Shown: one piece after another, positions 9,230 through 18,334 of the stretch
Layout: every line of letters begins with the position of its first letter
Numbering within the stretch: position 1 is the stretch's first letter
From: Sphingomonas hankyongi
GTDB lineage: Bacteria > Pseudomonadota > Alphaproteobacteria > Sphingomonadales > Sphingomonadaceae
Reading direction: 5' to 3'
Assembly (NCBI RefSeq): GCF_023516575.1
Contig: NZ_JAMGBE010000003.1
Span: 62,001 to 126,000 of the forward strand
DNA: 64,000 nucleotides
Notes under the pieces: generated by a model
What the model was told of the DNA's origin: nothing
The model's input: the letters and a program-made list of their open reading frames with translations, nothing else
Database searches by the model: none
Made by a program: the position numbers and the translations under genes

Positions 9230-10623
9230 CAGACCGGGGTCGACTGAAGAAGCGCATCACCACCTACCGCTTCGTAAAGGTCGATGAGGGTTTGCGCAGC
9301 CACGAGGCGCGCCTGAACCAGCGTGATCTGTGCCAAATAGTAAGATCGTTGGGCGTCCAGGCTGCTGAGGAAGCTGTCGATGCCCTCCCGATAGCGTGCT
9401 TCCGTCAGCAAATAAGTATCCGCCGTGGCCGCCTGCTTCCTTTGGTTGGCGGCGACTTCGTCGTTGATGGTTCCGCGCCGTGCGAGTGCGTCGGCGACTT
9501 CCCGGAATACCGTCTGTACCGTGCGCTGGTATGTCGCGACGGCCGCGGCCTGCTGGGCTTCGCTGAGCCGGACGTTCGCCCGCGACGCTCCCGCATTGAA
9601 GATCGGATAGGTGATGCCGCCGGTCAGGCTTCCACCGAAATTACCGCCCGTGAGCAGCTCGCCGAGCGCCGTGCTCGCCACACCGAGAAGGCCGGTGAGC
9701 GTGATGCGCGGGAAGAGGGCGGCACGTGCAGCGCCGATTTGGGCGTTCGCAGCGCGCAGCTGATATTCCGCCTGCACCACGTCAGGGCGGCGAAGAAGGA
9801 CATAGGAGTCCAATCCGGCCGGCAGTTCCGCGATGCTACCCGCCGCTTCCTCTATCGATGCCGGAAGCAATGCCGGGTCGATCTCTGCGCCTACCAGGAG
9901 GCGCAACAGATTGACCGTCTGGGCGCGGCCGGTTCGTTGGCGGGCGAGATCCGCCTGCGCCTGCGCAAGGATCTGTTCGGCCTGCCGCAGATCGGTGCGC
10001 GGAGCGACCCCGCCTTCGAGCCTTAGACGAGTGAGGCGAACGCTCTTCTCCGCGCTCGCCGCAGTCTGCTCGGATATGCGGAGGAGGCTGACGTCCGCTC
10101 CGGCGTTGATCCACGCGCTGGCGACGTCCGCGACAAGCGCGAGCCGAGTTGCGCGGGCGCCGGCTTCCGTCGCGAAATATCGGTTCCGTTCGACGTTCGT
10201 GAGGGAGCGCAGGCGGCCGAAGAGGTCGATCTCGAAATTGGGCACACCGACGCCGGCCGAGAAATCGGCGCTTACACCGGAATCATTTTGTCCGCCGCTG
10301 ACCGTAGTGCCCGCGCGAGCGTCGACTTCCGGAAACTGCTGCGAACGCTGTATTCGATATTGCTCGCGCGCGGCGGCTATGTTGGCGGCCGCGACCGCGA
10401 GGTCGCGATTGTTCGCAAGCGCTTGCGCAATCAAAGTCTGCAGGCGGCGATCCTGGAAGATTTGCTGATAGGTGACCGTTGGAAGCGTGGTTTCCGACTG
10501 GCGAAGATAAGGATCGCCTGCGGGCCAGGATGCCGGGATCGACGGGTTGGGCTGAACGTAAGCCGGCTCCATCGACGCGCATCCCGCCGTCAGGAGCGAC
10601 ACGAGGACCGCAGAGCGCTTCAT
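9163..10623 (-). CDS. Outer-membrane efflux lipoprotein, OprM/NodT type
   Basis: A 486-residue TolC-family channel. It begins with a lipoprotein signal peptide ending in the lipobox L-T-A-G-C and then has two outer-membrane-factor repeats, recognisable by long Ala/Gln-rich helices and by L-L-R-R-P-D-V-V-Q-A-E-Y-Q-L, a hallmark of NodT-type factors. It forms the outer-membrane exit duct of a tripartite RND pump. It is the last gene of the operon adaptor-pump-channel, overlapping the pump stop by 4 bases. The 3' end runs 67 bases into the convergent DUF2891 gene; the C-terminal tail (Ser/Cys/Pro-rich) lies in this overlap and may be a recent extension. Confidence 0.9.
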   Translation of the reverse strand: MKRSAVLVSLLTAGCASMEPAYVQPNPSIPASWPAGDPYLRQSETTLPTVTYQQIFQDRRLQTLIAQALANNRDLAVAAANIAAAREQYRIQRSQQFPEVDARAGTTVSGGQNDSGVSADFSAGVGVPNFEIDLFGRLRSLTNVERNRYFATEAGARATRLALVADVASAWINAGADVSLLRISEQTAASAEKSVRLTRLRLEGGVAPRTDLRQAEQILAQAQADLARQRTGRAQTVNLLRLLVGAEIDPALLPASIEEAAGSIAELPAGLDSYVLLRRPDVVQAEYQLRAANAQIGAARAALFPRITLTGLLGVASTALGELLTGGNFGGSLTGGITYPIFNAGASRANVRLSEAQQAAAVATYQRTVQTVFREVADALARRGTINDEVAANQRKQAATADTYLLTEARYREGIDSFLSSLDAQRSYYLAQITLVQARLVAAQTLIDLYEAVGGDALLQSTPVCQPLPSESSASSANVVSQCSPI

Positions 10624-13600
10624 GCCTGGGCCTCGTTTCGGCGCTTCATGCGCTCGCGAATAATCACCAGCCCGTCGCGCACGCCGCGGCGTACGAGAAC
10701 GAAGAACAGCGGGATGTAGAAGACCGCCAGGATCGTCGCCGTCAGCATTCCGCCGATCACCGCCGTCCCGATCGCAAGGCGGCTGTTGGCGCCTGCGCCG
10801 GTCGCAAGCGCAAGCGGAAGGACGCCGAAGATGAATGCGAAGCTCGTCATCAGGATGGGCCGTAGTCGAATGCGAGCTGCTTCGATGGCGGCTTCCAGGA
10901 CGCGCTTCCCCTGGCGCTCTGCGCGCTCGGCAAATTCGACCATCAGGATCGCGTTCTTCGCGGAAAGGCCCATCGTCGTGATCAGGCCCACCTGCAGGTA
11001 AACGTCATTCTGCAGGCCGCGCAACGTGACCGCAAAGATCGCGCCGACGAGGCCGACCGGAATGACCAGGATCACCGCGAGCGGGACGGACCAGCTTTCG
11101 TACAATGCCGCGAGGCAGAGGAAGACAACGAGAAGCGAGATTGCGTAGAGGAAAGGAGCCTGTCCTGACGACAAGCGCTCCTCGTAGGACTGGCCGGACC
11201 AGGCGACACCGACACCCGGGATTTGCGACGCGAGCTTTTCGATCGTGTTCATCGCGTCGCCCGTGCTCTTCCCGGGAGCGGGCTGCCCCTGGAATTCGTA
11301 CGACTGCAGGCCCTGGAACCGAGAAAGGCTGATCGGGGCAGTCGACCACGACGTTTGCGCGAAGGAGGAGAAGGGCACCATCTCGCCCTGGTCATTCCGG
11401 ACCGACCATTGGTCGATATCCTCCGGCTTCGACCGGAAGGGAGCGTCCCCCTGAACATAGACGCGCTTGACGCGTCCGCGATCGATGAAGTCGTTGACGT
11501 AGCGACCGCCCCAGGCCGAAGCGAGCGTGTTGTTCACGTCCGCCGTGTTCAATCCGAGCGCTGAGATCCGCTGCTGATCCATGTTCACCTTTAGCGTGGA
11601 CACGTCCGGCAACTCGGCAAGGCGCACCTGCTGAAGGCTCTGCTCGCCTTGTGCCATTTGCAGTAGCCGGTCCCGAGCCTCCTCGAACTTCTCCTGCGGC
11701 ATGCCGCTCGTATTCTGGAGCTGAAGGTTGAAGCCGCCGGACTGGCCCAGGCCGCGGATCGCGGGCGGGATCAGCGCGAAGACCTGTGCGTCGCGATAGT
11801 CGCTGAAGGCAGTACGCGCGCGCTGGACCAGCGCGTCGGCGTTATTCTGCTTGCCATGGCGATCCTCGAACGGCGCCAGGTTGATGAAGGACTGGCCGGC
11901 ATTTTGGCCGGTCGCCCCCTGGCCGCCGCCGGCAACGATGAAATAATCCTTGAAGTTCTTCTTGTCGGGCCCGTTCATTAGATAGTTCTCTACCGCGAGC
12001 TGCATCTCCTTCGTACGCTCGAGCGTCGCGCCCGCGGGAAGCCGGAATTGAATCTGCATCGCACCCTGGTCCTCGGTGGGCAGGAATCCGGTCGGCAGCC
12101 TGAAGAACATGAAAGCAAGCGCGGCGCAGACGAATGCGTATCCGCCAAGGAACAGCCATTTGCGCTCAACCACGAAGGTGACGTTGCTGACGTACCAGTC
12201 GCGCAGCCGATCGAAGCCCTCGTTGAAGCGGGTTCGCCCTTTCGACAGCAATCCGGCCGGCCCGGGGAAGCGGCGACCGAAGCTGGTGTCGAGCGGGTCG
12301 ACGTGCGTCCTCCGCAGCACGCTGGCGGCGATCGCCGGGCTGAGCGTCATTGCGACGAACACCGACAACACCATCGCTGAGACGATGGTCGCCGAGAATT
12401 GGCGGTAGATGACGCCGGTAGAGCCGCCGAAGAAGATCATGGGCAGGAACACCGCCGAGAGAATGAGCGCGATCGCGACGAGCGCCATTTGGATCTGGCC
12501 CATGGAGACCATGGTGGCTTCCCGGGGCGTGAGCTCGGGATTCTCTTCCATGATCCTCTCGACGTTCTCGACGACGACGATCGCATCGTCGACCAGCAGG
12601 CCGACGGCGAGCACCAGTCCGAAAAGCGTCATCGTGTTGATCGAGAAGTCGAGCATGTAGAGCACGCCAAACGTCCCCATCAGCACGACTGGTATCGCGA
12701 TCGCCGGTACCAAAGTTGCCCGCCAGCTCTGCAAAAAGACAAACATGACGATGATGACCAGGATCATCGCCTCCACCAGCGTCTTGACGACCTCTTCGAT
12801 CGAAAGCTTGATGAAATCCGTCGTGTCGTAGGCGTAGGCGAAGCGGTAGCCGGGCGGAAAGCTCTTTGAGATCTGCTCAACTCGATCCTTGACGAGGTCG
12901 GCAGTCTCCAGAGCGTCTGCGCCGGGAGCGAGGAAGATGGCGATACCCGCGCCGGGCTTGCCGTTCAGCCGCCGATCGGAGCTGTAGTTCTCGGCGCCGA
13001 GCTCGACCCGGGCGACGTCCGCGACACGGACCCTTGCGCCCGAAGCGTCGGCTTTGACGATGATGTTGCGGAACTGTTCGGGCGTCTGGAATCGCGACGA
13101 TGCGGTGACGGTCGCATTCAGCATTTGCCCTGGAAGCGCAGGAGTGCCGCCGACTTCTCCGGCAGCCACCTCCACGTTCTGCGCGCTTATCGCGTTGATG
13201 ACGTCGCCGGGCATCAGCGAAAAGGACCGGAGCTTCGCCGGATCGAGCCAGATGCGCATCGCATAGGGGGCACCGAACACGTTGACGTCGCCAACGCCGG
13301 GGAGCCGGGAGATCGTGTCCTGCATGTTGCTGGAAAGCCAGTCCGACACGTCCATGTCTGTCGTACGCCCGGAATCGTCGTAGACACCGATGATCAACAG
13401 GAAGTCGGTCGACGACTTGGTGACGCGGATGCCCTGCTGCTGAACCTGCTGGGGAAGGCGGGATAGGGCCGGCTGCACGGCATTCTGGACCTGGACCTGG
13501 GCGATGTCCGGATCGACGCCTTTTTCAAAGGTGACGTTGATCGTCGCCTGCCCGCGCGAGCTCGACGAAGACTGGAAGTACATCAGCCCGTCCAGGCCGG

Positions 13601-13808
13601 TCAGCTGCTGCTCGAGCACCTGAGTGACGCTGTCCTGGAGGGTCTGGGCAGAAGCGCCCGGATAGGTTGCGCGCACGTTCACCTGCGTAGGCGCGACGTC
13701 CGGATATTGGGCGATCGGCAGCTTGTTGATCGCGCCAAGACCCAGCATCGTAATGATGATCGCGATCACCCATGCGAAGATCGGGCGATCGATGAATACT
13801 CGGGACAT
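10620..13808 (-). CDS. RND multidrug efflux pump, inner-membrane transporter (AcrB/MexB type, HAE1)
   Basis: A 1062-residue HAE1-family pump of normal length. It starts M-S-R-V-F-I-D-R-P-I-F-A-W-V, the standard AcrB-type opening, and has G-L-L-V-D-D-A-I-V-V-V-E-N-V in TM4, with the two aspartates of the proton relay, and L-T-T-M-G-L-S-A-K-N-A-I-L in TM10/11 with the partner Lys. It is a proton-driven trimeric exporter of hydrophobic or amphiphilic drugs. It sits between the adaptor (9 bases upstream) and the outer-membrane channel (4-base overlap), a complete tripartite set. No linked TetR/MarR regulator is present, so regulation cannot be read from this window. Confidence 0.95.
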   Translation of the reverse strand: MSRVFIDRPIFAWVIAIIITMLGLGAINKLPIAQYPDVAPTQVNVRATYPGASAQTLQDSVTQVLEQQLTGLDGLMYFQSSSSSRGQATINVTFEKGVDPDIAQVQVQNAVQPALSRLPQQVQQQGIRVTKSSTDFLLIIGVYDDSGRTTDMDVSDWLSSNMQDTISRLPGVGDVNVFGAPYAMRIWLDPAKLRSFSLMPGDVINAISAQNVEVAAGEVGGTPALPGQMLNATVTASSRFQTPEQFRNIIVKADASGARVRVADVARVELGAENYSSDRRLNGKPGAGIAIFLAPGADALETADLVKDRVEQISKSFPPGYRFAYAYDTTDFIKLSIEEVVKTLVEAMILVIIVMFVFLQSWRATLVPAIAIPVVLMGTFGVLYMLDFSINTMTLFGLVLAVGLLVDDAIVVVENVERIMEENPELTPREATMVSMGQIQMALVAIALILSAVFLPMIFFGGSTGVIYRQFSATIVSAMVLSVFVAMTLSPAIAASVLRRTHVDPLDTSFGRRFPGPAGLLSKGRTRFNEGFDRLRDWYVSNVTFVVERKWLFLGGYAFVCAALAFMFFRLPTGFLPTEDQGAMQIQFRLPAGATLERTKEMQLAVENYLMNGPDKKNFKDYFIVAGGGQGATGQNAGQSFINLAPFEDRHGKQNNADALVQRARTAFSDYRDAQVFALIPPAIRGLGQSGGFNLQLQNTSGMPQEKFEEARDRLLQMAQGEQSLQQVRLAELPDVSTLKVNMDQQRISALGLNTADVNNTLASAWGGRYVNDFIDRGRVKRVYVQGDAPFRSKPEDIDQWSVRNDQGEMVPFSSFAQTSWSTAPISLSRFQGLQSYEFQGQPAPGKSTGDAMNTIEKLASQIPGVGVAWSGQSYEERLSSGQAPFLYAISLLVVFLCLAALYESWSVPLAVILVIPVGLVGAIFAVTLRGLQNDVYLQVGLITTMGLSAKNAILMVEFAERAERQGKRVLEAAIEAARIRLRPILMTSFAFIFGVLPLALATGAGANSRLAIGTAVIGGMLTATILAVFYIPLFFVLVRRGVRDGLVIIRERMKRRNEAQA

Positions 13809-13817
13809 GGAGCCGGA

Positions 13818-15026
13818 CTAGCCGCGGGTACCGGTTGGTGCGGGCGGGCCGGCCGGTCTCGTATTTATCCTTTGCGGGGTGCTCGCCGGAACAGGCTTGA
13901 TCGGAGCCCCGTCCTTGAGATTCCCGAGACCCTGGGTGATCACTTTTTCGCCCGGCGCCAGCCCCTGCGTGACGATCCAGTATGACCCCTCGGTTCGGTC
14001 GGCGACCACGATGCGCTGTACTGCGCGATCGCCCGAGCCGACGACGAACAAAGTAGCAGTGCCCTTGGGATCACGCGCGATCGCCTGCTGAGGAACGTAA
14101 TAAGCAGTTCGGTCGATCGCTTGCGCGAACTGAGCGTTCACGAACATTCCCGGCAGCAGAAGGGCCTGCGAATTGGGGAAGCGGGCGCGGAGGGTCACCG
14201 TGCCTGTGTCCTGGTTGACCAGCACCTGGCTGAATTCCACGGTGCCGGTGAAGCCATAATCGGATCCGTCCGGCAGCTTGAGGCGGACCTGCGCGCTAGT
14301 CGGCACCGTGCCGCCGCGCGCAAGCGCATTGCGGAGCGCGAGCAGGTCGGCCGCCGATTGCTGGATGTCGACATAGACCGGGTCCAGACGCGTGATCGTG
14401 GTTAGCGCTTCAGGCTGGTTGGCTGTCACCAGCGCGCCTTCAGTGAAATTGGACAGCCCGATGCGCCCGCTGATCGGCGCCGGCACGCGGGTGAAGCGCT
14501 GGTTGATCTGCGCGCTCCGAAGCGCGGCATTGCTCTGCGCGACAGCGGCATCCGCCTGCCGCGCCTGAGCCACGGCGTCGGTGTAATCCTGCTTGGAGAT
14601 CGCCTCCATGTCGGCGAGTGGCTTGTAGCGCGACGCCCTTGTCCGCGCCGCGACCGCGCTGGCCCGCGCGCTCTGGAGGTTAGCCTGAGCCTGAGCGGCC
14701 TGCGCGTTATAGATGCTAGGGTCGATCTGGTAGAGCGTTTGTCCCTGCTGAACGACCGATCCCTCGCGGAACAGACGCCGCTGGATGACGCCGGAGACCT
14801 GCGGGCGCACTTCGGAGACCTGGAAGGCGGCGACGCGACCCGGGAGCTGCTGCTCGATCGGAGCGCTTCCCGGCTGGACGACGACATAACCGACCTTCGT
14901 CGGGCCCTTTGGACCGCCGGCCCCGCCTTTGTCGGCACTGCTGCTGCCGCACGCCGCCAGCATCGCCGCTGCAGCGAGCGTTGCGATAGTGAGCGCGGGG
15001 CGCCGGCTAAGTGCCCGCATGTACAT
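13818..15026 (-). CDS. RND efflux periplasmic adaptor lipoprotein (AcrA/MexA type)
   Basis: A roughly 402-residue membrane-fusion protein. The signal peptide ends in the lipobox L-A-A-C about 24 residues from the chosen ATG at 15026; this start has a GGAG about 11 bases upstream, whereas an in-frame ATG at 15092 would add 22 residues before the signal. The body shows the biotinyl-lipoyl segment (P-Q-V-S-G-V-I-Q-R-R-L-F-R-E-G), an Ala/Gln-rich coiled-coil hairpin, and the returning lipoyl strand V-P-A-P-I-S-G-R-I-G. It bridges the inner-membrane pump and the outer-membrane channel encoded directly downstream. The C-terminal tail is rich in Pro/Thr/Gly. Confidence 0.92.
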   Translation of the reverse strand: MYMRALSRRPALTIATLAAAAMLAACGSSSADKGGAGGPKGPTKVGYVVVQPGSAPIEQQLPGRVAAFQVSEVRPQVSGVIQRRLFREGSVVQQGQTLYQIDPSIYNAQAAQAQANLQSARASAVAARTRASRYKPLADMEAISKQDYTDAVAQARQADAAVAQSNAALRSAQINQRFTRVPAPISGRIGLSNFTEGALVTANQPEALTTITRLDPVYVDIQQSAADLLALRNALARGGTVPTSAQVRLKLPDGSDYGFTGTVEFSQVLVNQDTGTVTLRARFPNSQALLLPGMFVNAQFAQAIDRTAYYVPQQAIARDPKGTATLFVVGSGDRAVQRIVVADRTEGSYWIVTQGLAPGEKVITQGLGNLKDGAPIKPVPASTPQRINTRPAGPPAPTGTRG

Positions 15027-15273
15027 GAATTCACGATCTCCGACAGACCAGCAGCAGGCCGGCGCATTTGGACAATTCATTGTCGTTTGCAACCCAAGTG
15101 TGAAAAACTGAAGACAGCAGTGAGGTCAGCTTCGACAGAATCGCGCAGTCGCTCGACGAACGTGCCGGTCGTGCCGCCAGTGGACCGAATTGAGGCAGGG
15201 GTGCCGTCATCGTCGGCTTGACGCGCCCGCGCGAGCGTAGGAAAATGGCCGCGGAACCGAGCCGACGCCTTTC

Positions 15274-16323
15274 ATGGGGGGCAAAGCGGCCGTGCTATCG
15301 ATTGCGGGGGTCAGCATCGCGAATGGCGAAAGGATGCGCGCGCGCGTCCAGCGCTGGCGCGTGCCCGTCGTCTTCGCCGCCGCAGCGTCTGCCGCAATCG
15401 CCATCTCCAACGCTTATGCCCTGGGGCCGAGCACCTCGAACCAAGCGCAGCTCGCGCCACCGGCATCCGACCCGCAGCCCGTTCAATATCTTGGCGCAGC
15501 CCTCGATTCGCCCGTAGCGGTGCAGGCGCAGCCCGATGCCGACGCCCATGCCCAGCGCTTTACCGGGCGGGTCGGCGACGACCTCACCGCATCGCTGCAG
15601 AAAGCCGGCGTGCCGGAGCGCCAGGGCCGCGAATATGTGGCCATCCTCCGCCGAGCCATCGACCTCAACAACGGCCTCAGTGTCGACGACAAGTTCGACC
15701 TTGTGATCGAGCGCGACGACGAAGGCCAGCTTGCGCGCGTCCTCTACATCGGCCTCGACCGCATCGCCCGGGCCGACGTGGCGCTCCTGAAATGGACCGA
15801 CGGCAAGCAAGTCATCTGGGTCAATGCCGATGGGGTCGGCGGCGAGAATGACGCCAGCATGCGCATGCCTGTCTCAGGTCAGGTGACCTCGCGCTTCGGC
15901 AACCGCTTCCACCCGATCCTTGGCCATGAGCGCTTCCACAAAGGCGTGGACCTGCGCGCGGCCGCGGGCACGCCGATCGTCGCCGCGGCGGACGGCAAGG
16001 TGGTCAGCGCCGGCTGGCACGGCGGCTACGGCAACCAAGTCCGCGTAATGCACAATGGCGGGCTCGAGACGACCTACGGCCACATGAGCCGCATCGCCGC
16101 CTGGGCAGGGGAGGCCGTCCGCCGCGGCCAAGTCATCGGCTATGTCGGCTCGACCGGCCTCTCGACCGGCCCGCACCTCCACTATGAGGTTCTGAAGAAC
16201 GGGCGCCCGGTGAACCCGCTTGGGGTGAAGATGGCGAGCGGCCCCGCCCAGCTCGAAGGGGCGAAGCTGCACGCCTTCCATGACGAGCTCAGGAAGCTGC
16301 TGCTGCTCCCGAGCGCGGGATGA
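15274..16323 (+). CDS. M23 family metallopeptidase (LytM/NlpD-like)
   Basis: Up to 349 residues with an N-terminal hydrophobic segment (V-P-V-V-F-A-A-A-A-S-A-A-I-A-I) serving as signal peptide or anchor. The C-terminal third is a peptidase M23 domain with the zinc motif H-K-G-V-D-L (HxxxD), the T-Y-G-H-M-S segment and H-L-H-Y-E-V. These enzymes cut peptidoglycan cross-links or, when degenerate, activate amidases; here the catalytic histidines are present. The ribosome-binding signal does not clearly decide between ATG 15274 and a later in-frame ATG at 15334 that would begin just before the signal segment; the later start gives a more ordinary signal peptide. The next gene begins 4 bases after its stop. 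Confidence 0.88.
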   Translation: MGGKAAVLSIAGVSIANGERMRARVQRWRVPVVFAAAASAAIAISNAYALGPSTSNQAQLAPPASDPQPVQYLGAALDSPVAVQAQPDADAHAQRFTGRVGDDLTASLQKAGVPERQGREYVAILRRAIDLNNGLSVDDKFDLVIERDDEGQLARVLYIGLDRIARADVALLKWTDGKQVIWVNADGVGGENDASMRMPVSGQVTSRFGNRFHPILGHERFHKGVDLRAAAGTPIVAAADGKVVSAGWHGGYGNQVRVMHNGGLETTYGHMSRIAAWAGEAVRRGQVIGYVGSTGLSTGPHLHYEVLKNGRPVNPLGVKMASGPAQLEGAKLHAFHDELRKLLLLPSAG

Positions 16324-16327
16324 TCTG

Positions 16328-17344
16328 ATGGCGAGTAATGCGTCCCCGGTGCCCCGCTTCCGATTCCTGCCAAGGTCGAACGAGACAGCGAGCGATCTCG
16401 ACTGGATCGTCCCCGGAATCGTCCTGACGGCGGCGCTCAGCGCGTTCAGCCTGACGTTGATGCCGGACCGCTCCGGCGTCCTTCCGGCGCTCATGCTCCT
16501 CCCGCTCTGGACCCTCGCGGCGGTCGGCATGGCGGCCTTCGCGATCATGCTCCTCACGCTGAAGATGATGGTCCAAGGAATAGAAGGGCCGCTGAAGATT
16601 TTCCGCGCCTATGCCGTCGAGAACCGCAAGGCTCTCGGCATCGCGTTCGTCGGAATCATCCTCACTGGCCTGAACATGATCGCCTTCATGTGGACCAAGC
16701 CGCTGCTCAACCATCTGGTCCCCTTTTGGGCGGACCCGCTGCTGGCGCGCATCGACCATAGCCTGTTCTTCACCGATCCGTGGCGGTTGCTCACCTTCCT
16801 CAACACGGACCCTTGGGCGATCTTCTATCATCGCGGCTGGTTCGCGCTGATGATCCTCATCCTGCTGAAGGTGCTGATGAGCCCCGCGTCCTCCGCGAAG
16901 ACAGCGATACTCCTGACGTATTTCTTTCTGTGGTCGGTCTTCGGTCCAGTGGTGCACAGCCTGTTGCCCGCGGGCGGACCCGTCTTCTTCGGCCCGCTCG
17001 GCTACGGTCCCCAGTTCCAGGAGCTGCTGATGACTCCCAAAACGCGCGAAGTGGCCGGCTATCTTTGGGATGCCTACACGGGAACGGGCTTCGGCGCCGG
17101 CGCGGGCATTTCCGCCATGCCTTCGCTGCACATCGCGACGACCGCCTGGGTCGTGATCGCCACCGCCGTATTCGCCCGGAATTGGCTCGTCGTGGTGAGC
17201 ATATTGTCGGCGCTCATCTTCCTACTCTCCGTGGCTCTCGGCTGGCACTATGCGGTCGACGGGCTGGTGGGAGGAGCCGCGGCGCTGGGGATATGGCGCA
17301 TGAGTTTGTGGTTCGTACGGCCGCCACCCGAAGTGCGGCTCTAA
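16328..17344 (+). CDS. PAP2 superfamily membrane protein
   Basis: A 338-residue polytopic membrane protein. The C-terminal half has S-A-M-P-S-L-H-I-A and G-W-H-Y-A-V-D-G, matching the second and third conserved motifs of PAP2 phosphatases (the SxxxH and HxxxD catalytic parts). The general layout, with a long N-terminal membrane portion, resembles PAP2_3 proteins related to inositol-phosphoceramide synthase (AUR1-like), a role that would fit a sphingolipid-producing lineage, but that is inference. ATG 16328 lies 4 bases after the peptidase stop; an in-frame ATG at 16280 lies inside the peptidase gene. It is followed after 5 bases by a second PAP2 protein with similar architecture. Confidence 0.83.
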   Translation: MASNASPVPRFRFLPRSNETASDLDWIVPGIVLTAALSAFSLTLMPDRSGVLPALMLLPLWTLAAVGMAAFAIMLLTLKMMVQGIEGPLKIFRAYAVENRKALGIAFVGIILTGLNMIAFMWTKPLLNHLVPFWADPLLARIDHSLFFTDPWRLLTFLNTDPWAIFYHRGWFALMILILLKVLMSPASSAKTAILLTYFFLWSVFGPVVHSLLPAGGPVFFGPLGYGPQFQELLMTPKTREVAGYLWDAYTGTGFGAGAGISAMPSLHIATTAWVVIATAVFARNWLVVVSILSALIFLLSVALGWHYAVDGLVGGAAALGIWRMSLWFVRPPPEVRL

Positions 17345-17349
17345 GCATC

Positions 17350-18333
17350 ATGCGCTACCTTTTGATTTTTCAGCTCGTTTTCGTCTTGGCTCTGTCATCG
17401 GTGAGCTCACGGCCGATTCCTTTTGAGTTTGCGCGGCCGATCTATGCGGCGGTGACGCTTTGGACGGCCGGTCTGGCGTTTCTTATTACGCGGACGGGAT
17501 TGGGCTCCTTGTCGCACGAACACCCACTCGCGCGGTTTGGGTCTAGCCTGAAGGAAGAGTCCAAGATCGTAATCCGGGCATTTTGGCTGGCGCTTGTTCT
17601 CGGTTTTTCGATCGCCCTGCACGGTTGGGCGAAGTCGATGATCCCATACGTCACAACGTACTGGGCGGACCCGATCTTAGCCGACTTCGACAAATGGGTT
17701 TTTGGCCAAGACCCATGGCGGCTCTTTCGCTCCGAGTTGTTGGCGCCGGTCTACGCGACGGTCTACACGTCCTGGTTCGTCATCACTTTCGGTACCCTGG
17801 GACTCCTAGCGTTCAGCAAACGGGACCAGTCCCGAGTCTTATTCGCTTACTTCGCGACGCTGATAGTTTGCGGAACTTTAGGCCAATACATCCTGCCATC
17901 CGCTGGACCGATGTTTTACGAGCGCATCGGATTCGGGACCCGTTTCAATGAGCTAGTCCAGACGAACGATCCCATTTATACGATGTTCGCCGATTTCCTC
18001 TGGGACAATTACGCTGCTCATACCGCTAATATCGGAACAGGAATCAGTGCGATGCCTTCCATGCACGTCGGATTGGCCGCTTGGAGCGCGATCGCGCTGA
18101 CAACCCTTTGGCGACCCCTGATAATCCCGGCTGTGATTTACGTTTTCCTCATCTGGTGCGCTTCAATCGCATCTGGATGGCATTATTCTTCCGATGGAGT
18201 TGTCTCCATTCTCGCGAGCATCCTGATTTGGAAGGTCTCTGACCCGCAGTGGTTTCGCATTGGGATTCCTGCGGCAATTTCTTTTCCGCGTCTTGGTCGA
18301 AGAGCAGCATTTGACGCTTTTGAGGATTGCTGA
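17350..18333 (+). CDS. Second PAP2 superfamily membrane protein, tandem paralogue
   Basis: A 327-residue polytopic membrane protein with the same plan as its upstream neighbour: A-M-P-S-M-H-V-G-L and G-W-H-Y-S-S-D-G are the conserved PAP2 motifs, and the preceding segment (F-D-K-W-V-F-G-Q-D-P-W-R-L-F) aligns with I-D-H-S-L-F-F-T-D-P-W-R-L-L of the first copy. The chosen ATG at 17350 is 5 bases after the first copy's stop; the frame stays open far upstream but only as antisense-like sequence. Base composition is clearly lower in GC than the first copy, so this is unlikely to be a recent tandem duplication; an older duplication or separate acquisition is more likely. Substrate unknown. Confidence 0.83.
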   Translation: MRYLLIFQLVFVLALSSVSSRPIPFEFARPIYAAVTLWTAGLAFLITRTGLGSLSHEHPLARFGSSLKEESKIVIRAFWLALVLGFSIALHGWAKSMIPYVTTYWADPILADFDKWVFGQDPWRLFRSELLAPVYATVYTSWFVITFGTLGLLAFSKRDQSRVLFAYFATLIVCGTLGQYILPSAGPMFYERIGFGTRFNELVQTNDPIYTMFADFLWDNYAAHTANIGTGISAMPSMHVGLAAWSAIALTTLWRPLIIPAVIYVFLIWCASIASGWHYSSDGVVSILASILIWKVSDPQWFRIGIPAAISFPRLGRRAAFDAFEDC

Positions 18334-18334
18334 G

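Noticed and set aside
16780-17349. A long N-terminal extension of the second PAP2 protein
   Set aside because: It overlaps the first PAP2 gene completely, is Arg-rich, and a good ATG lies 5 bases after that gene's stop.
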